60,372 nucleotides of DNA from NCBI GenBank assembly GCA_900318645.1, contig ONLH01000027.1, forward strand, positions 1 to 60,372, written 5' to 3'. Position 1 is the first letter of the stretch. Every line of letters starts with the position of its first letter. Shown piece by piece: positions 26,061-35,174 of the stretch. A program made the position numbers and the translations under genes. The notes under the pieces are model-generated. The model was not told the origin of the DNA, ran no database searches, and saw only the letters and a program-made list of their open reading frames with translations. The stretch is from an uncultured Prevotellaceae bacterium (GTDB lineage Bacteria; Bacteroidota; Bacteroidia; Bacteroidales; Muribaculaceae).

Positions 26061-28964
26061 ATGTATATGAAAAGAATTACAGTGTTTACTCTGTTGTGCC
26101 TTGGGGCTTTAATTGCACTGAAGGCGCAAGTGAACCCTGCTGTTCAGGTGCAGGAGCTGGAATTGAGCAACGGCATGAAGGTGTGGCTCAATGTGGACCA
26201 TAGCCAGCCCAAGGTGTTCGGTGCCGTGGTTGTTGGTGCCGGAGCGGTGGATTGCCCCGACACGGGTATCGCCCACTACTTTGAGCACATTATGTTTAAG
26301 GGGACCGACGAGTTGGGCTCTGTCGATTATGCAGCCGAGAAGGTTTTCTTGGACTCGATCTCGATGAAATATGACGAGTTGTCGCGCACGACCGATGTGA
26401 AGGCGCGCAAGGCCATACAGCATGACATCAACCAGTTGAACATCAAGGCATCGCAATATGCTATCCCCAACGAGTTCAACCGCCTGATTACCAAGTATGG
26501 AGGTTCGGATTTGAATGCCGGTACATCTTACGATTTCACCTTTTATCACAACACTTTCTCGCCTCAGTTCATCGAGCAGTGGTGTGAGCTGAACAGCCAT
26601 CGCCTCGTGCATCCCGTTTTCCGCCTTTTCCAGGGCGAGTTGGAGACAGTATATGAGGAAAAGAACATGTACAGTGACGATCCCGCCTCGATGATGCTTG
26701 AACAGATTTCGAGCAAGTTCTTTGCAGGCACCCCGTACGCTTATCCCATCGTCGGCAGCACCGAAAACCTGAAGAATCCGCGCCAGTCCGATATGGAGGC
26801 GTTCTACAAGAAATATTATGTGGCATCCAACATGGGTCTGATCCTCTCGGGCGATATCAATCCCGAGACGTTAATGCCCGTTTTGGAGCGCACTTTCGGC
26901 CAACTTGATCGTGGTGTGAAGCCCGTGCGAAACAAGATTGTCGCCCCTGCTATTGTGGGCCAGCCCGAGGAGCAATTTCTTTTCCCGATGCCCATCATCG
27001 GTATGAGTGCGATGGTATTCCGTGGCCCTACCGACTATGATGTCGATGCTCCCGCCATGAAGGTGGCACTGGCCCTGCTCAGCAACGATAACAAGACGGG
27101 TCTGCTCGATGAGCTGACCAACAAGAATCGTGTCTATCTGTCGATGGCACAGAATATAGGTATGAACCAGGCATCGGCCCTTGCGGTGATGGTTGTACCC
27201 AAACTGCTCTGTAAGGTAAAGACTGCCGAGAACCTGTGCCTTGAGCAGATTGGGAAACTCAAGAACGGCGACTTTACCGATGAGCAGCTGGATGCAATCA
27301 AGAAGATGATTGCTCGTGACAACGAGAAAGAACTGGAGAGTATCTCCAAGCGCAGTGAGCTGATGGTGGAAGTGATGTCGGCAGGCGTGTCGTGGGAAGA
27401 TTATTTGCGACTGAACTCTAACATTGCAGGTATCACCCGTGACGATGTGACCCGTGTGGCCAAAAAATACTTTACCGACAATTTCTATCGTTTCCACAAG
27501 AAGAACGGCCGTGTGCCTGCCGAGCAGATTGCCAAGCCCGAGTACACGCCTGTCAAGCCCCAGCATGCGGCCGACAAGTCGACCTATGCCCAGCGTTTGG
27601 AGCAGCTCCCTGTCAAGGATGTCGCACCACGCCTGCTGGACTTCGGCAATGATGCTGTCAAGGTGAAGATGCAAGGAGGCAACACGCTCTATGCGGGTCC
27701 CAATCCGCTGAACGACTATTTCACCCTCATCATCAGTTTCCACAAGGGCACCATGCAGGACAAGCTGCTGGAGACTGCTGCCGAATATGTGGGTGAACTG
27801 GGTACCGATTCGCTTGATGTTAAGGACTTTGGCGCGGCTATGCAACGTTTGGGAGCACAGTTGAGTATCACTGCCGACGAGCAGATGACAATGCTCGCGC
27901 TCAGGGGTGAGGAAGTCAACCTGGAATCGACGCTGCGTCTGCTGGGTCACTTCCTTGACCACATGAAGGCCGATGAGGAGAAACTGGAATCCCTCAAGGA
28001 CGCGGCAGGCCCAGGTGAGAAATCCTTCTGGGATGACAACACCGATGTGTTTGCCGCTTTGGCACAAAAAGTCATGTTGGGTGAACGCTCTTCCTATCTT
28101 ACCCGATTGACTGCCAAAGAGTTCAAGAAGATAAAGGCTGATGCGCTTGTCTCTGCGTTCAAGCAGGCGCTGGATTGCCGTTGCGAAATCAGTTACAGTG
28201 GAAAACTCTCCGCTTCAAAGGTAGCAGGAATCATTGCTGACCAGCTGCCACAACTCACTGGTGCCCATGAGAATGCGTTTCAAGAGAAGGTGCTGAATAC
28301 ACCGCAAGAGCGCACGGTATATGTCTTTGATCTGCCCAACTCTCGACAGACCATGATTGGTCTTTACCGTCCGTTGACAGGTGTGACAAGTGACCGTGAC
28401 CAAGCTTGTCTGAATATGTGGGGCGAGTACTTCGGCGGTGGCATGTCATCGGTGATGTTCCAGGAGGTGCGTGAATTCCGCTCAATGGCCTATGCTGCAC
28501 AGGGTGTCGCTATGACGCCAGCGCTGGCACATTCTACTACCCCGTCAGGTTATTTGGCCCTTGTCGCCACTCAGGGTGACAAGTCCATGCAGGCGATTGC
28601 TTTGCTTGACTCGCTCATCAATGATATGCCCGTCAATGTTGAGAACATGAGTGTGGCCCGTCAGAGTCTGCTCAACGACATCAACAACAGCTATCCGACC
28701 TTCCGTGGCAAGCCTCTGATGATTGCCCTGTCGGAGCGTAATGGCTACACCAGCGATTCCCAAACAGCGCTGGCTGAGCAACTGCCCACCTTGACCCAGG
28801 CCGATGTTGAAGCCTTCTATCGCCAGCACATCAAGGGGCAGCCCTATCAGCTGATGATTGTCGGCAACGTCAAGAAGCTCGACATGAAGGCACTTGCCCG
28901 CTATGGTAACATTGTCAAGGTTAAGAAAGATGATATCTACCGCACCAAGCCCGTCAAGAAATAG
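26061..28964 (+). CDS. M16 family zinc metallopeptidase (pitrilysin-like)
   Basis: A 967-residue secreted peptidase made of two M16 halves. After a signal peptide (ITVFTLLCLGALIALKAQ) the N-terminal half holds the inverted zinc motif HYFEH in IAHYFEHIMFKG, with the distal zinc Glu in the ELETVYEEKNM region about 75-80 residues on. The C-terminal half lacks HxxEH and is the usual inactive clamp half. It is a periplasmic peptidase for small peptides or unfolded fragments. ATG codons at 26061 and 26067 are both possible starts; an ATG at 26001 is inside the hairpin of the preceding gene and is rejected. It lies between two SurA-like genes. Confidence 0.92.
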   Translation: MYMKRITVFTLLCLGALIALKAQVNPAVQVQELELSNGMKVWLNVDHSQPKVFGAVVVGAGAVDCPDTGIAHYFEHIMFKGTDELGSVDYAAEKVFLDSISMKYDELSRTTDVKARKAIQHDINQLNIKASQYAIPNEFNRLITKYGGSDLNAGTSYDFTFYHNTFSPQFIEQWCELNSHRLVHPVFRLFQGELETVYEEKNMYSDDPASMMLEQISSKFFAGTPYAYPIVGSTENLKNPRQSDMEAFYKKYYVASNMGLILSGDINPETLMPVLERTFGQLDRGVKPVRNKIVAPAIVGQPEEQFLFPMPIIGMSAMVFRGPTDYDVDAPAMKVALALLSNDNKTGLLDELTNKNRVYLSMAQNIGMNQASALAVMVVPKLLCKVKTAENLCLEQIGKLKNGDFTDEQLDAIKKMIARDNEKELESISKRSELMVEVMSAGVSWEDYLRLNSNIAGITRDDVTRVAKKYFTDNFYRFHKKNGRVPAEQIAKPEYTPVKPQHAADKSTYAQRLEQLPVKDVAPRLLDFGNDAVKVKMQGGNTLYAGPNPLNDYFTLIISFHKGTMQDKLLETAAEYVGELGTDSLDVKDFGAAMQRLGAQLSITADEQMTMLALRGEEVNLESTLRLLGHFLDHMKADEEKLESLKDAAGPGEKSFWDDNTDVFAALAQKVMLGERSSYLTRLTAKEFKKIKADALVSAFKQALDCRCEISYSGKLSASKVAGIIADQLPQLTGAHENAFQEKVLNTPQERTVYVFDLPNSRQTMIGLYRPLTGVTSDRDQACLNMWGEYFGGGMSSVMFQEVREFRSMAYAAQGVAMTPALAHSTTPSGYLALVATQGDKSMQAIALLDSLINDMPVNVENMSVARQSLLNDINNSYPTFRGKPLMIALSERNGYTSDSQTALAEQLPTLTQADVEAFYRQHIKGQPYQLMIVGNVKKLDMKALARYGNIVKVKKDDIYRTKPVKK

Positions 28965-28997
28965 TGGTTTCTTGATAGGGACATGAATGCCCGCGAT

Positions 28998-29042
28998 TGC
29001 CCACGAATGGTCAAAAAATGAATTCATGATCATTCGTGGGCA
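28998..29042 (+). terminator. terminator of the M16 gene
   Basis: TGCCCACGAATG (28998-29009) and CATTCGTGGGCA (29031-29042) form a 12-base perfect stem, then TTTTG. Confidence 0.85.
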
Positions 29043-29125
29043 TTTTGTAGCCATTCATGTTTTATTGCTCACTTTACATGAATTCCATTTTGCCTCTGGT
29101 TTTAACAAAGATTTTGTCAATACAT

Positions 29126-29156
29126 TTTGTTCTGCAGAGGACTTTCAGTAATTTTG
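29126..29156 (+). promoter_or_regulatory. promoter of the second SurA-like gene (full consensus)
   Basis: TTTG (29126-29129), 19 bases, TAATTTTG (29149-29156). The gene starts at GTG 29188. Confidence 0.78.
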
Positions 29157-29187
29157 CAGTTTGAAATAAACCAAAACGACGATACAA

Positions 29188-30543
29188 GTGAAACTGAGAT
29201 TTTTTACAGCATTGACACTGGTCATGACCGTCTTGGCCATGATGGCACAAAACAATGTAGCAGAGGAAGTTGCGTGGGTAATCGGTGATGAGCCCATTTT
29301 CAAGAGCGATATCGAGGAACAGTACCAGCAGGCGTTGATGGAACGCATTCCCATCGACGGCAATCCTTATTGCGTCATCCCTGAAAAGATGGCGATTGAC
29401 AAACTCTTCCTGGATCAGGCCCGCATCGACACCGTTGAGGTGCAGCAATCGGCCATCTCTGCCGAGGTAGAAAACCGTATCAACTTCTTTATTGCCAATC
29501 TGGGCAGCAAGGAAAAGGTCGAGGAATATTTCCGCATGCCATTGCCGCGGTTGCGCGAGAAGCTCGGCGAGGTTTACAGTGACCAGTACTGCATCCAGCA
29601 GGTGCAGAGTGATCTGACCAAGAATGTCAAGGCTACTCCTGCCGAGGTACAACGTTTCTACAATAACCTTTCTAAGGATTCACTTCCTTATATCCCCATG
29701 CAGGTCGAGGTTCAGATTATTACCATCAATCCTGTCATCCCCCAGCAAGAGATAGACGAAGTGAAAGCCCGTCTGCGCGATTACGCCCAGCAGGTCAATT
29801 CAGGCGAACGTGAGTTCTCGACCCTGGCCATCCTCTACAGTCAGGACCAATCGACTGCAGTCTATGGCGGTGAAACGGGATTCCAGAGCCGCTCGGTGCT
29901 CTTGCCCGAGTATGCCACTGCAGCTTTCAACCTCAATGACAACAAGCGCGTTTCCAACATTGTTGAGACCGACGACGGTTATCATATCATCCAGCTCATC
30001 GAGAAGCGTGGTGATCGCATCAACACTCGCCACATCCTGTTGCGTCCCAAGGTGAGTGACAAGGATTTGACCGATGCTCTGACGCGTCTGGATTCGGTAC
30101 GAAGCGACATCCTCGCTGGCAAGCATACCTTCGACCAGATGGCACTGTATATCTCCCAAGACAAGGACTCGCGTAACAACAATGGTAACATGCTCAACGA
30201 GAAGAGCCACAGCAGCCGTTTTGAGATGGCCGACCTGCCTGCCGAAGTGGGCAAGAAGGTCTATACGATGCAAGCGGGCGATGTCAGCGAGCCGTTTGTC
30301 ATGGTTAATCCCAAGACTCGCCGTGAGCAGGTCGCTATGGTCAAGCTCGTCAAGCGCATCGACGGACATAAAGCAGACCTTGCCGACGATTACATGATCA
30401 TCAAGGATATGTGTGAGGCTCAGGCTAAGGAAAAGATTATCCATGACTGGGTTGCCAAGAAGCAGAAGAGCGTCTATGTCTATATCGAGGAGGGTTGGCG
30501 CAACTGTGAATTCGAGTACGACTGGCTCAAGAAGGGAAAGTAA
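29188..30543 (+). CDS. surA: SurA-like periplasmic peptidyl-prolyl isomerase
   Basis: A 451-residue PPIase starting with GTG, which I accept because the signal peptide (LRFFTALTLVMTVLAMMAQ) begins at once and a full promoter lies 32 bases upstream. An N-terminal SurA-type chaperone region (residues about 25-165) is followed by parvulin-like domains at about 175-270 (VQIITINPVIP to YHIIQLIEK) and 275-380 (TRHILLRPK). This is closer to classical SurA than the two-domain protein at 24047. It heads a run with an OstA-like gene and mutL, an order seen in other Bacteroidales, pointing to outer membrane biogenesis. Confidence 0.88.
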   Translation: MKLRFFTALTLVMTVLAMMAQNNVAEEVAWVIGDEPIFKSDIEEQYQQALMERIPIDGNPYCVIPEKMAIDKLFLDQARIDTVEVQQSAISAEVENRINFFIANLGSKEKVEEYFRMPLPRLREKLGEVYSDQYCIQQVQSDLTKNVKATPAEVQRFYNNLSKDSLPYIPMQVEVQIITINPVIPQQEIDEVKARLRDYAQQVNSGEREFSTLAILYSQDQSTAVYGGETGFQSRSVLLPEYATAAFNLNDNKRVSNIVETDDGYHIIQLIEKRGDRINTRHILLRPKVSDKDLTDALTRLDSVRSDILAGKHTFDQMALYISQDKDSRNNNGNMLNEKSHSSRFEMADLPAEVGKKVYTMQAGDVSEPFVMVNPKTRREQVAMVKLVKRIDGHKADLADDYMIIKDMCEAQAKEKIIHDWVAKKQKSVYVYIEEGWRNCEFEYDWLKKGK

Positions 30544-30546
30544 GGC

Positions 30547-30574
30547 TTTAGCGGTTAGGCTTTGAGCTATAAGG
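30547..30574. repeat. heptamer-periodic repeat after surA
   Basis: Four 7-base steps: TTTAGCG, GTTAGGC, TTTGAGC, TATAAGG. They are a weaker member of the heptamer family. Confidence 0.5.
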
Positions 30575-30611
30575 CTTCTGTCCAACCATTTATCCATATC
30601 ATATAATTCAC

Positions 30612-32480
30612 ATGTTTGCCTCACACAATAAGCGACATTCAACAGTTAACAGCCGTCTCAGGCACGTCATTGTGGCGTGTTGCCTGATGGCGTTGATGAT
30701 GTCACCGGTCGTGTTGGCGCAAAATCCTGTGAAATCTGTCAAGACACGATCGGTTCAGACGGTAAATAAGCATAAACCCTCCAATCCTCAACCACCTCAA
30801 GCGGCGCGCAAGGGAGCCAAGGGGCCCAAGGTGACCCGTATCACTCCCCAGATTCCCAAGGCCAACCGCAACCAGACGAACAAGGTCTTTCTGGAGAATG
30901 CCGACCTGCTCAAGGCTGACGAGAACATCAGCCGTGACTATCAGGTGCTGAAAGGCAATGTGCGTTTCCGTCGCGGCGATATGTACATGTTCTGTGACAG
31001 TGCCTATTTCTATGCCGAGACTAGTTCGCTTGATGCATTCGGCCACGTGCGTATGACCCAGGGCGATACCCTGTGGGTCTATAGCGATGTGCTGCACTAT
31101 TATGGTGACCAGGGCGTTGCCGAGTTGAGGAGCAATGTTCGCCTGGAGAATCGCAGCACCACATTGCTGACCGATGCGCTGGACTATGAGATCAATTCTA
31201 ACGTGGGCTACTACTTTGATGGTGGAACCATTGTTGATAACCGCAACAATACTGAGTTGAGTTCCGCCTATGGTCGCTATGAGTTGGATACCAAACAGGC
31301 TGAGTTTTCGCGTGATGTCCATCTCGTAAACGACCGTTACGAGATGTTTACCGATCTGCTTGACTATAACACACAGAGCCATATCGCCCATATCACGAGC
31401 GAAACACTCATTGTGAGCGACAGCAACACGATCAATACGACCAACGGCTGGTACAATACCAGTGCCGACGATGCCACCCTCTATGAGCGCGCTCTGATTA
31501 CCGCCAAGGATGGCAAGACCCTGCTGGGCGATACGGTCTATTATAACCGTAGCCGCAACTATGGCGAGGCTCGTGGCAATGTCGTGATAACCGATCCAGG
31601 CAACAAGGTCATCCTCGACGGTAACTATGGCTATCACGATGATAATGCACACTACAGCTTTGTGACGGGTCGCGCTAGGGCCCGCGAGTTTTCCCAGAAG
31701 GATACCATTTACTTGCATGCCGATACATTGTGCACGCTGATCAACCACATCGTCACCGATTCGGTCAATGATTCTGTGCGTGTGCTGCGGGCGTTTAATC
31801 AGGTACGGTTCTATCGTAATGATGTTCAGGGCATCTGTGACTCGTTGCAACTGAGTGAGGCCGACACGATCATCAACATGTACAATCATGCGGTGGTGTG
31901 GAACCTCGAGCGTCAAATCTTCGGCGACGAAATCAACGTCCATCTCAATGACAGTGCCGCCGACTGGGCAACGTTGCCAACTGGCGGATTTATGGCCGAG
32001 CACTTGGGAGAAACCTATTACGACCAGTTGAGCGGAAAGAAGATGAAGGCATGGTTTGAGGACAAGGAACTGCGCCGTCTCGATGTTGATGGCAATGTGC
32101 AGGTAATCATGTTCCCGCAGGAAAAAGACTCGACTTACAATAAAATGGTCAATGCCGAGTCCAGTTTCATGCGCCTCAACCTCAAGGCCAAGCAGGAGGT
32201 GGACCGCATTATCATGTGGCCCGAGGTCTCAGGTCGTGTGACTCCTCTATATTTGGCTAAGAAGTCTGATATGTACTTGCCTCAGTTCCAGTGGTATGAC
32301 GCGCTGCGTCCCAAGACACCCGATGATATCTTTGACGTGAGCGAGGAACTCAAGCAGGTCATGAAATCCATCCAGGGTGGTACACGCCGCCGTTCAGGCA
32401 GCAATGCCAACGCTGTCGTGCCCGAGAATACCAGTGTGTCCACCGAATTGTCAACCCCTAAAACCGACGAGATGCCATGA
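30612..32480 (+). CDS. OstA-like (LptA-domain) envelope protein
   Basis: A 622-residue secreted protein with a signal region (residues about 20-37, ending VVLAQ), a Lys/Pro-rich linker, and from about residue 95 a long stack of short beta repeats such as FCDSAYFY, TLLTDALDYE and GDTVYYNRS, the pattern of OstA/LptA jellyroll proteins. LptA bridges lipopolysaccharide from inner to outer membrane; this protein is far longer than LptA (about 185) and lacks an LptD-like barrel, so it is a Bacteroidota OstA-like protein of uncertain exact role. Its stop overlaps the mutL start (ATGA), so the two are translationally coupled. Confidence 0.85.
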   Translation: MFASHNKRHSTVNSRLRHVIVACCLMALMMSPVVLAQNPVKSVKTRSVQTVNKHKPSNPQPPQAARKGAKGPKVTRITPQIPKANRNQTNKVFLENADLLKADENISRDYQVLKGNVRFRRGDMYMFCDSAYFYAETSSLDAFGHVRMTQGDTLWVYSDVLHYYGDQGVAELRSNVRLENRSTTLLTDALDYEINSNVGYYFDGGTIVDNRNNTELSSAYGRYELDTKQAEFSRDVHLVNDRYEMFTDLLDYNTQSHIAHITSETLIVSDSNTINTTNGWYNTSADDATLYERALITAKDGKTLLGDTVYYNRSRNYGEARGNVVITDPGNKVILDGNYGYHDDNAHYSFVTGRARAREFSQKDTIYLHADTLCTLINHIVTDSVNDSVRVLRAFNQVRFYRNDVQGICDSLQLSEADTIINMYNHAVVWNLERQIFGDEINVHLNDSAADWATLPTGGFMAEHLGETYYDQLSGKKMKAWFEDKELRRLDVDGNVQVIMFPQEKDSTYNKMVNAESSFMRLNLKAKQEVDRIIMWPEVSGRVTPLYLAKKSDMYLPQFQWYDALRPKTPDDIFDVSEELKQVMKSIQGGTRRRSGSNANAVVPENTSVSTELSTPKTDEMP

Positions 32481-34330
32481 GCGATGTGATTAAACTCTTG
32501 CCCGACTCGGTTGCCAATCAGATTGCCGCTGGTGAGGTGATCCAGCGTCCTGCCAGCGTCATTAAGGAGTTGGTGGAGAATGCTATTGACGCTCAGGCTA
32601 CCCACATCCAGATTATTCTCAAGGATGCGGGCCGCACCTTGATCCAAATCATTGACGATGGGGTGGGGATGAGCGATACCGATGCACGACTGGCGTTTGA
32701 GCGCCACAGCACGAGCAAGATACGCACTGCCGACGACCTGTTCACCCTTCACACGATGGGTTTCCGCGGCGAGGCCTTGGCTTCCATTGCTGCCATCTCA
32801 CAGGTGGAATTGCGTACGCGTCGTCATGACGCCCAGTTGGGAACACGTCTGGTCATCAATGCCTCGCAGTGCGAGAGCCAGGAGCCGGACATGTGCCCAG
32901 TGGGGAGCAACTTTATGATTAAGAATATCTTCTTTAATGTCCCTGCACGCCGCAAATTCCTCAAGACCAATCAGGTAGAGTTGAGTAATATAGTCAAGGA
33001 GTTTGAGAAGTTGGCCCTTGTCAACCACAATGTGGAATTTACCCTCATGCACAACGGCAACGTGATGTATAAGTTGATGAAAGGCACCTTCCGTCAGCGC
33101 ATCGCTGCCTTGATGGGCAACAGCATTGACCAGCAACTGCTGCCTGTCAGCATTGAAACATCGCTGGTCAAGGTGCAGGGCTATGTGGGTAAACCCGAGA
33201 ATGCCCGCAAGCGCAATGCCTTGCAATTCATGTTTGTCAACGAGCGCTACATGCGGCATCCCTATTTCCACAAGGCGGTGATGTCGGCCTATGAGCAACT
33301 TATTCCTGAGGGAGAACAGCCTAACTATTTCTTGCGATTCACTGTTGACCCGCAGTCGATAGACGTCAATATCCATCCCACAAAGACCGAGATCAAGTTT
33401 GAGGATGAGATGCCTATCTGGCAGATTCTTGCTGCCGGGGTGAAAGAGGCTTTGGGCCGCTTTAGCGTTGCTCCTGCTATCGACTTTGACACGCAGGGTG
33501 CTCCATCCATACCTGCCTTCAATACCCATGTTGAGGTTCATCATCCCGAGATTGAGGTGGATACTTCCTATAACCCTTTCAAGACCTCTTCGGGCGGCGG
33601 CTCAGGACAATCACGTCACCAAGCCCCTGAGCGTCAGACGATGAGCAATTGGGACGAATTGTTCGCCAACTTTGAGCGCAAGAAACGCGAGGGCATGGAG
33701 TCGTCTCAGCAATCAGCAGGTGAGAGCGTTGATGAAGTCTCTCAGGAGCCAGTGCTGCCACTGGGCGATCTACAGTCGGTTTACCTGCAGCTCAAGGGCC
33801 GCTATATCTTGTCACCTGCCAAGTCGGGGCTGATGGTCATTGACCAGCACCGCGCCCATGTGCGCATCCTGTTTGACCGCTACATTAGTCGCCTTCACAC
33901 GGGCAGCATGTCATCCCAAGCAATCCTCTTTCCCGAGGTGCTCCACCTGAGCCCAGCCCAGAGTGTGGCGTTGCAGGAACTCCTGCCCGAGATGGAGCAG
34001 ATGGGGTTTGTCTTGTCGCCCTTGAGTGGCAATGACTGGTCGGTGAACGCTATTCCTGCCGGGCTCGATGGCGTTGACCCCACGTCGATGGTCCATCAGA
34101 TTCTTGACTCGGTGGAAAACGGTGGTATGCCGCTCAAAAAGCGCATCCTTGATCACCTGGCACTCACTGTGGCGCGTTCGGCAGCGATTCCTGTCGGACG
34201 TTCGCTCATGCAGGAGGAAATGGACATTCTGGTGGCAGACCTGTTGCGCCTGCCTGAGCCCAACTTTACACCTGATGGGAAGACCATCATCACGGTCATC
34301 CCGATGGAACAGATCAATAAAATGTTTTAA
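32477..34330 (+). CDS. mutL: DNA mismatch repair protein MutL, endonuclease motif degenerate
   Basis: A 617-residue MutL. The GHKL ATPase motifs are complete: ELVENAIDA, IDDGVGMS and FRGEALASI, each within residues 20-105. The C-terminal domain starts near residue 420. The endonuclease motif of many MutL proteins is DQHAxxExxxxE; here the matching stretch reads DQHRAHVRILFD, with Ala, both Glu and the usual later Cys metal ligands replaced. This suggests a MutL without nicking activity. Its start overlaps the OstA-like stop by four bases, and the PHP phosphatase gene follows after 2 bases. The strand-nicking enzyme is not in this window. Confidence 0.96.
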   Translation: MSDVIKLLPDSVANQIAAGEVIQRPASVIKELVENAIDAQATHIQIILKDAGRTLIQIIDDGVGMSDTDARLAFERHSTSKIRTADDLFTLHTMGFRGEALASIAAISQVELRTRRHDAQLGTRLVINASQCESQEPDMCPVGSNFMIKNIFFNVPARRKFLKTNQVELSNIVKEFEKLALVNHNVEFTLMHNGNVMYKLMKGTFRQRIAALMGNSIDQQLLPVSIETSLVKVQGYVGKPENARKRNALQFMFVNERYMRHPYFHKAVMSAYEQLIPEGEQPNYFLRFTVDPQSIDVNIHPTKTEIKFEDEMPIWQILAAGVKEALGRFSVAPAIDFDTQGAPSIPAFNTHVEVHHPEIEVDTSYNPFKTSSGGGSGQSRHQAPERQTMSNWDELFANFERKKREGMESSQQSAGESVDEVSQEPVLPLGDLQSVYLQLKGRYILSPAKSGLMVIDQHRAHVRILFDRYISRLHTGSMSSQAILFPEVLHLSPAQSVALQELLPEMEQMGFVLSPLSGNDWSVNAIPAGLDGVDPTSMVHQILDSVENGGMPLKKRILDHLALTVARSAAIPVGRSLMQEEMDILVADLLRLPEPNFTPDGKTIITVIPMEQINKMF

Positions 34331-34332
34331 CC

Positions 34333-35148
34333 ATGTTTGACTTCCAGAAAATAACGCGAGAAACCGATTTATATAATCTGCATACTCATACCCAGTATTG
34401 TGACGGTCATGCAACGATCGAAGAATTTGTACACGAGGCGATAGCTCAGGGTTTTACCCATTTGGGCTTTACGCCTCATTCGCCCATTTCGGTCGAGAGT
34501 CCCGTCAATATGAGCCGTGAGAGCGTGCAGCAGTATTTTGATGAGGTGGAGCGTATGAGAAAGGTTTATGGTAACCGCATCAACCTTTACACGTCGATGG
34601 AAATTGACTACGTGAGTGTGGGCGACGGTCCTGCCAACGAGTATTTCCAGAGCCTTCCGCTGGATTACCGCATCGGGTCGGTGCATTTCATCCCTGCCCT
34701 TGACAATCCCAGTGAGATGGTGGATATCGACGGCAAGTTTCCTGCCTTCAAGGTCCGCATGGCAAAGCACTTCAACGGTGATATCGAGTATGTGGTCAGG
34801 ACATTCTTTGCCCAGATGATGGCGATGGTCGAGGAGGGCGGTTTTGAAATCGTCGGTCACATGGACAAGATCGGGTTCAATGCCAGCCAGTACCGCGATG
34901 GCATCGATGAGGAACCGTGGTATGACAAACTGGTGATTGACTTGTTTGAAAACATCATGGACCATCATCTCGTTATCGAGATCAATACCAAGGCTTGGCT
35001 GCAGCGCAATCGTTTCTATCCCAATCTCAAGTATTTCGGGATGCTCAAGCGCTTCAACGCACCAGTCGTTGTCAATAGCGATGCCCACTATCCCACATTG
35101 CTCAACAACGGCCGCCTGGAGGCCATTAAACTCCTTTCAGTGCTGTAA
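34333..35148 (+). CDS. PHP-domain histidinol-phosphatase-like protein
   Basis: A 271-residue PHP-family phosphoesterase. Metal-binding motifs are NLHTHTQYCDGH, GFTPHSP, MEIDYV, GHMDKI and NSDAHYP, in the order of HisK-type histidinol phosphatases, which complete histidine synthesis from histidinol phosphate. No other his gene is nearby and PHP proteins act on many phosphates, so the substrate is inferred from family only. It follows mutL by 2 bases, the tightest coupling in the run. Confidence 0.82.
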   Translation: MFDFQKITRETDLYNLHTHTQYCDGHATIEEFVHEAIAQGFTHLGFTPHSPISVESPVNMSRESVQQYFDEVERMRKVYGNRINLYTSMEIDYVSVGDGPANEYFQSLPLDYRIGSVHFIPALDNPSEMVDIDGKFPAFKVRMAKHFNGDIEYVVRTFFAQMMAMVEEGGFEIVGHMDKIGFNASQYRDGIDEEPWYDKLVIDLFENIMDHHLVIEINTKAWLQRNRFYPNLKYFGMLKRFNAPVVVNSDAHYPTLLNNGRLEAIKLLSVL

Positions 35149-35174
35149 TTTATCGATTATCAAGTTTAATTGTT

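Noticed and set aside
30702-32003. A 433-codon open frame opposite the OstA-like gene
   Set aside because: Antisense to a gene with a signal peptide and repeat structure; no promoter or recognisable domain.
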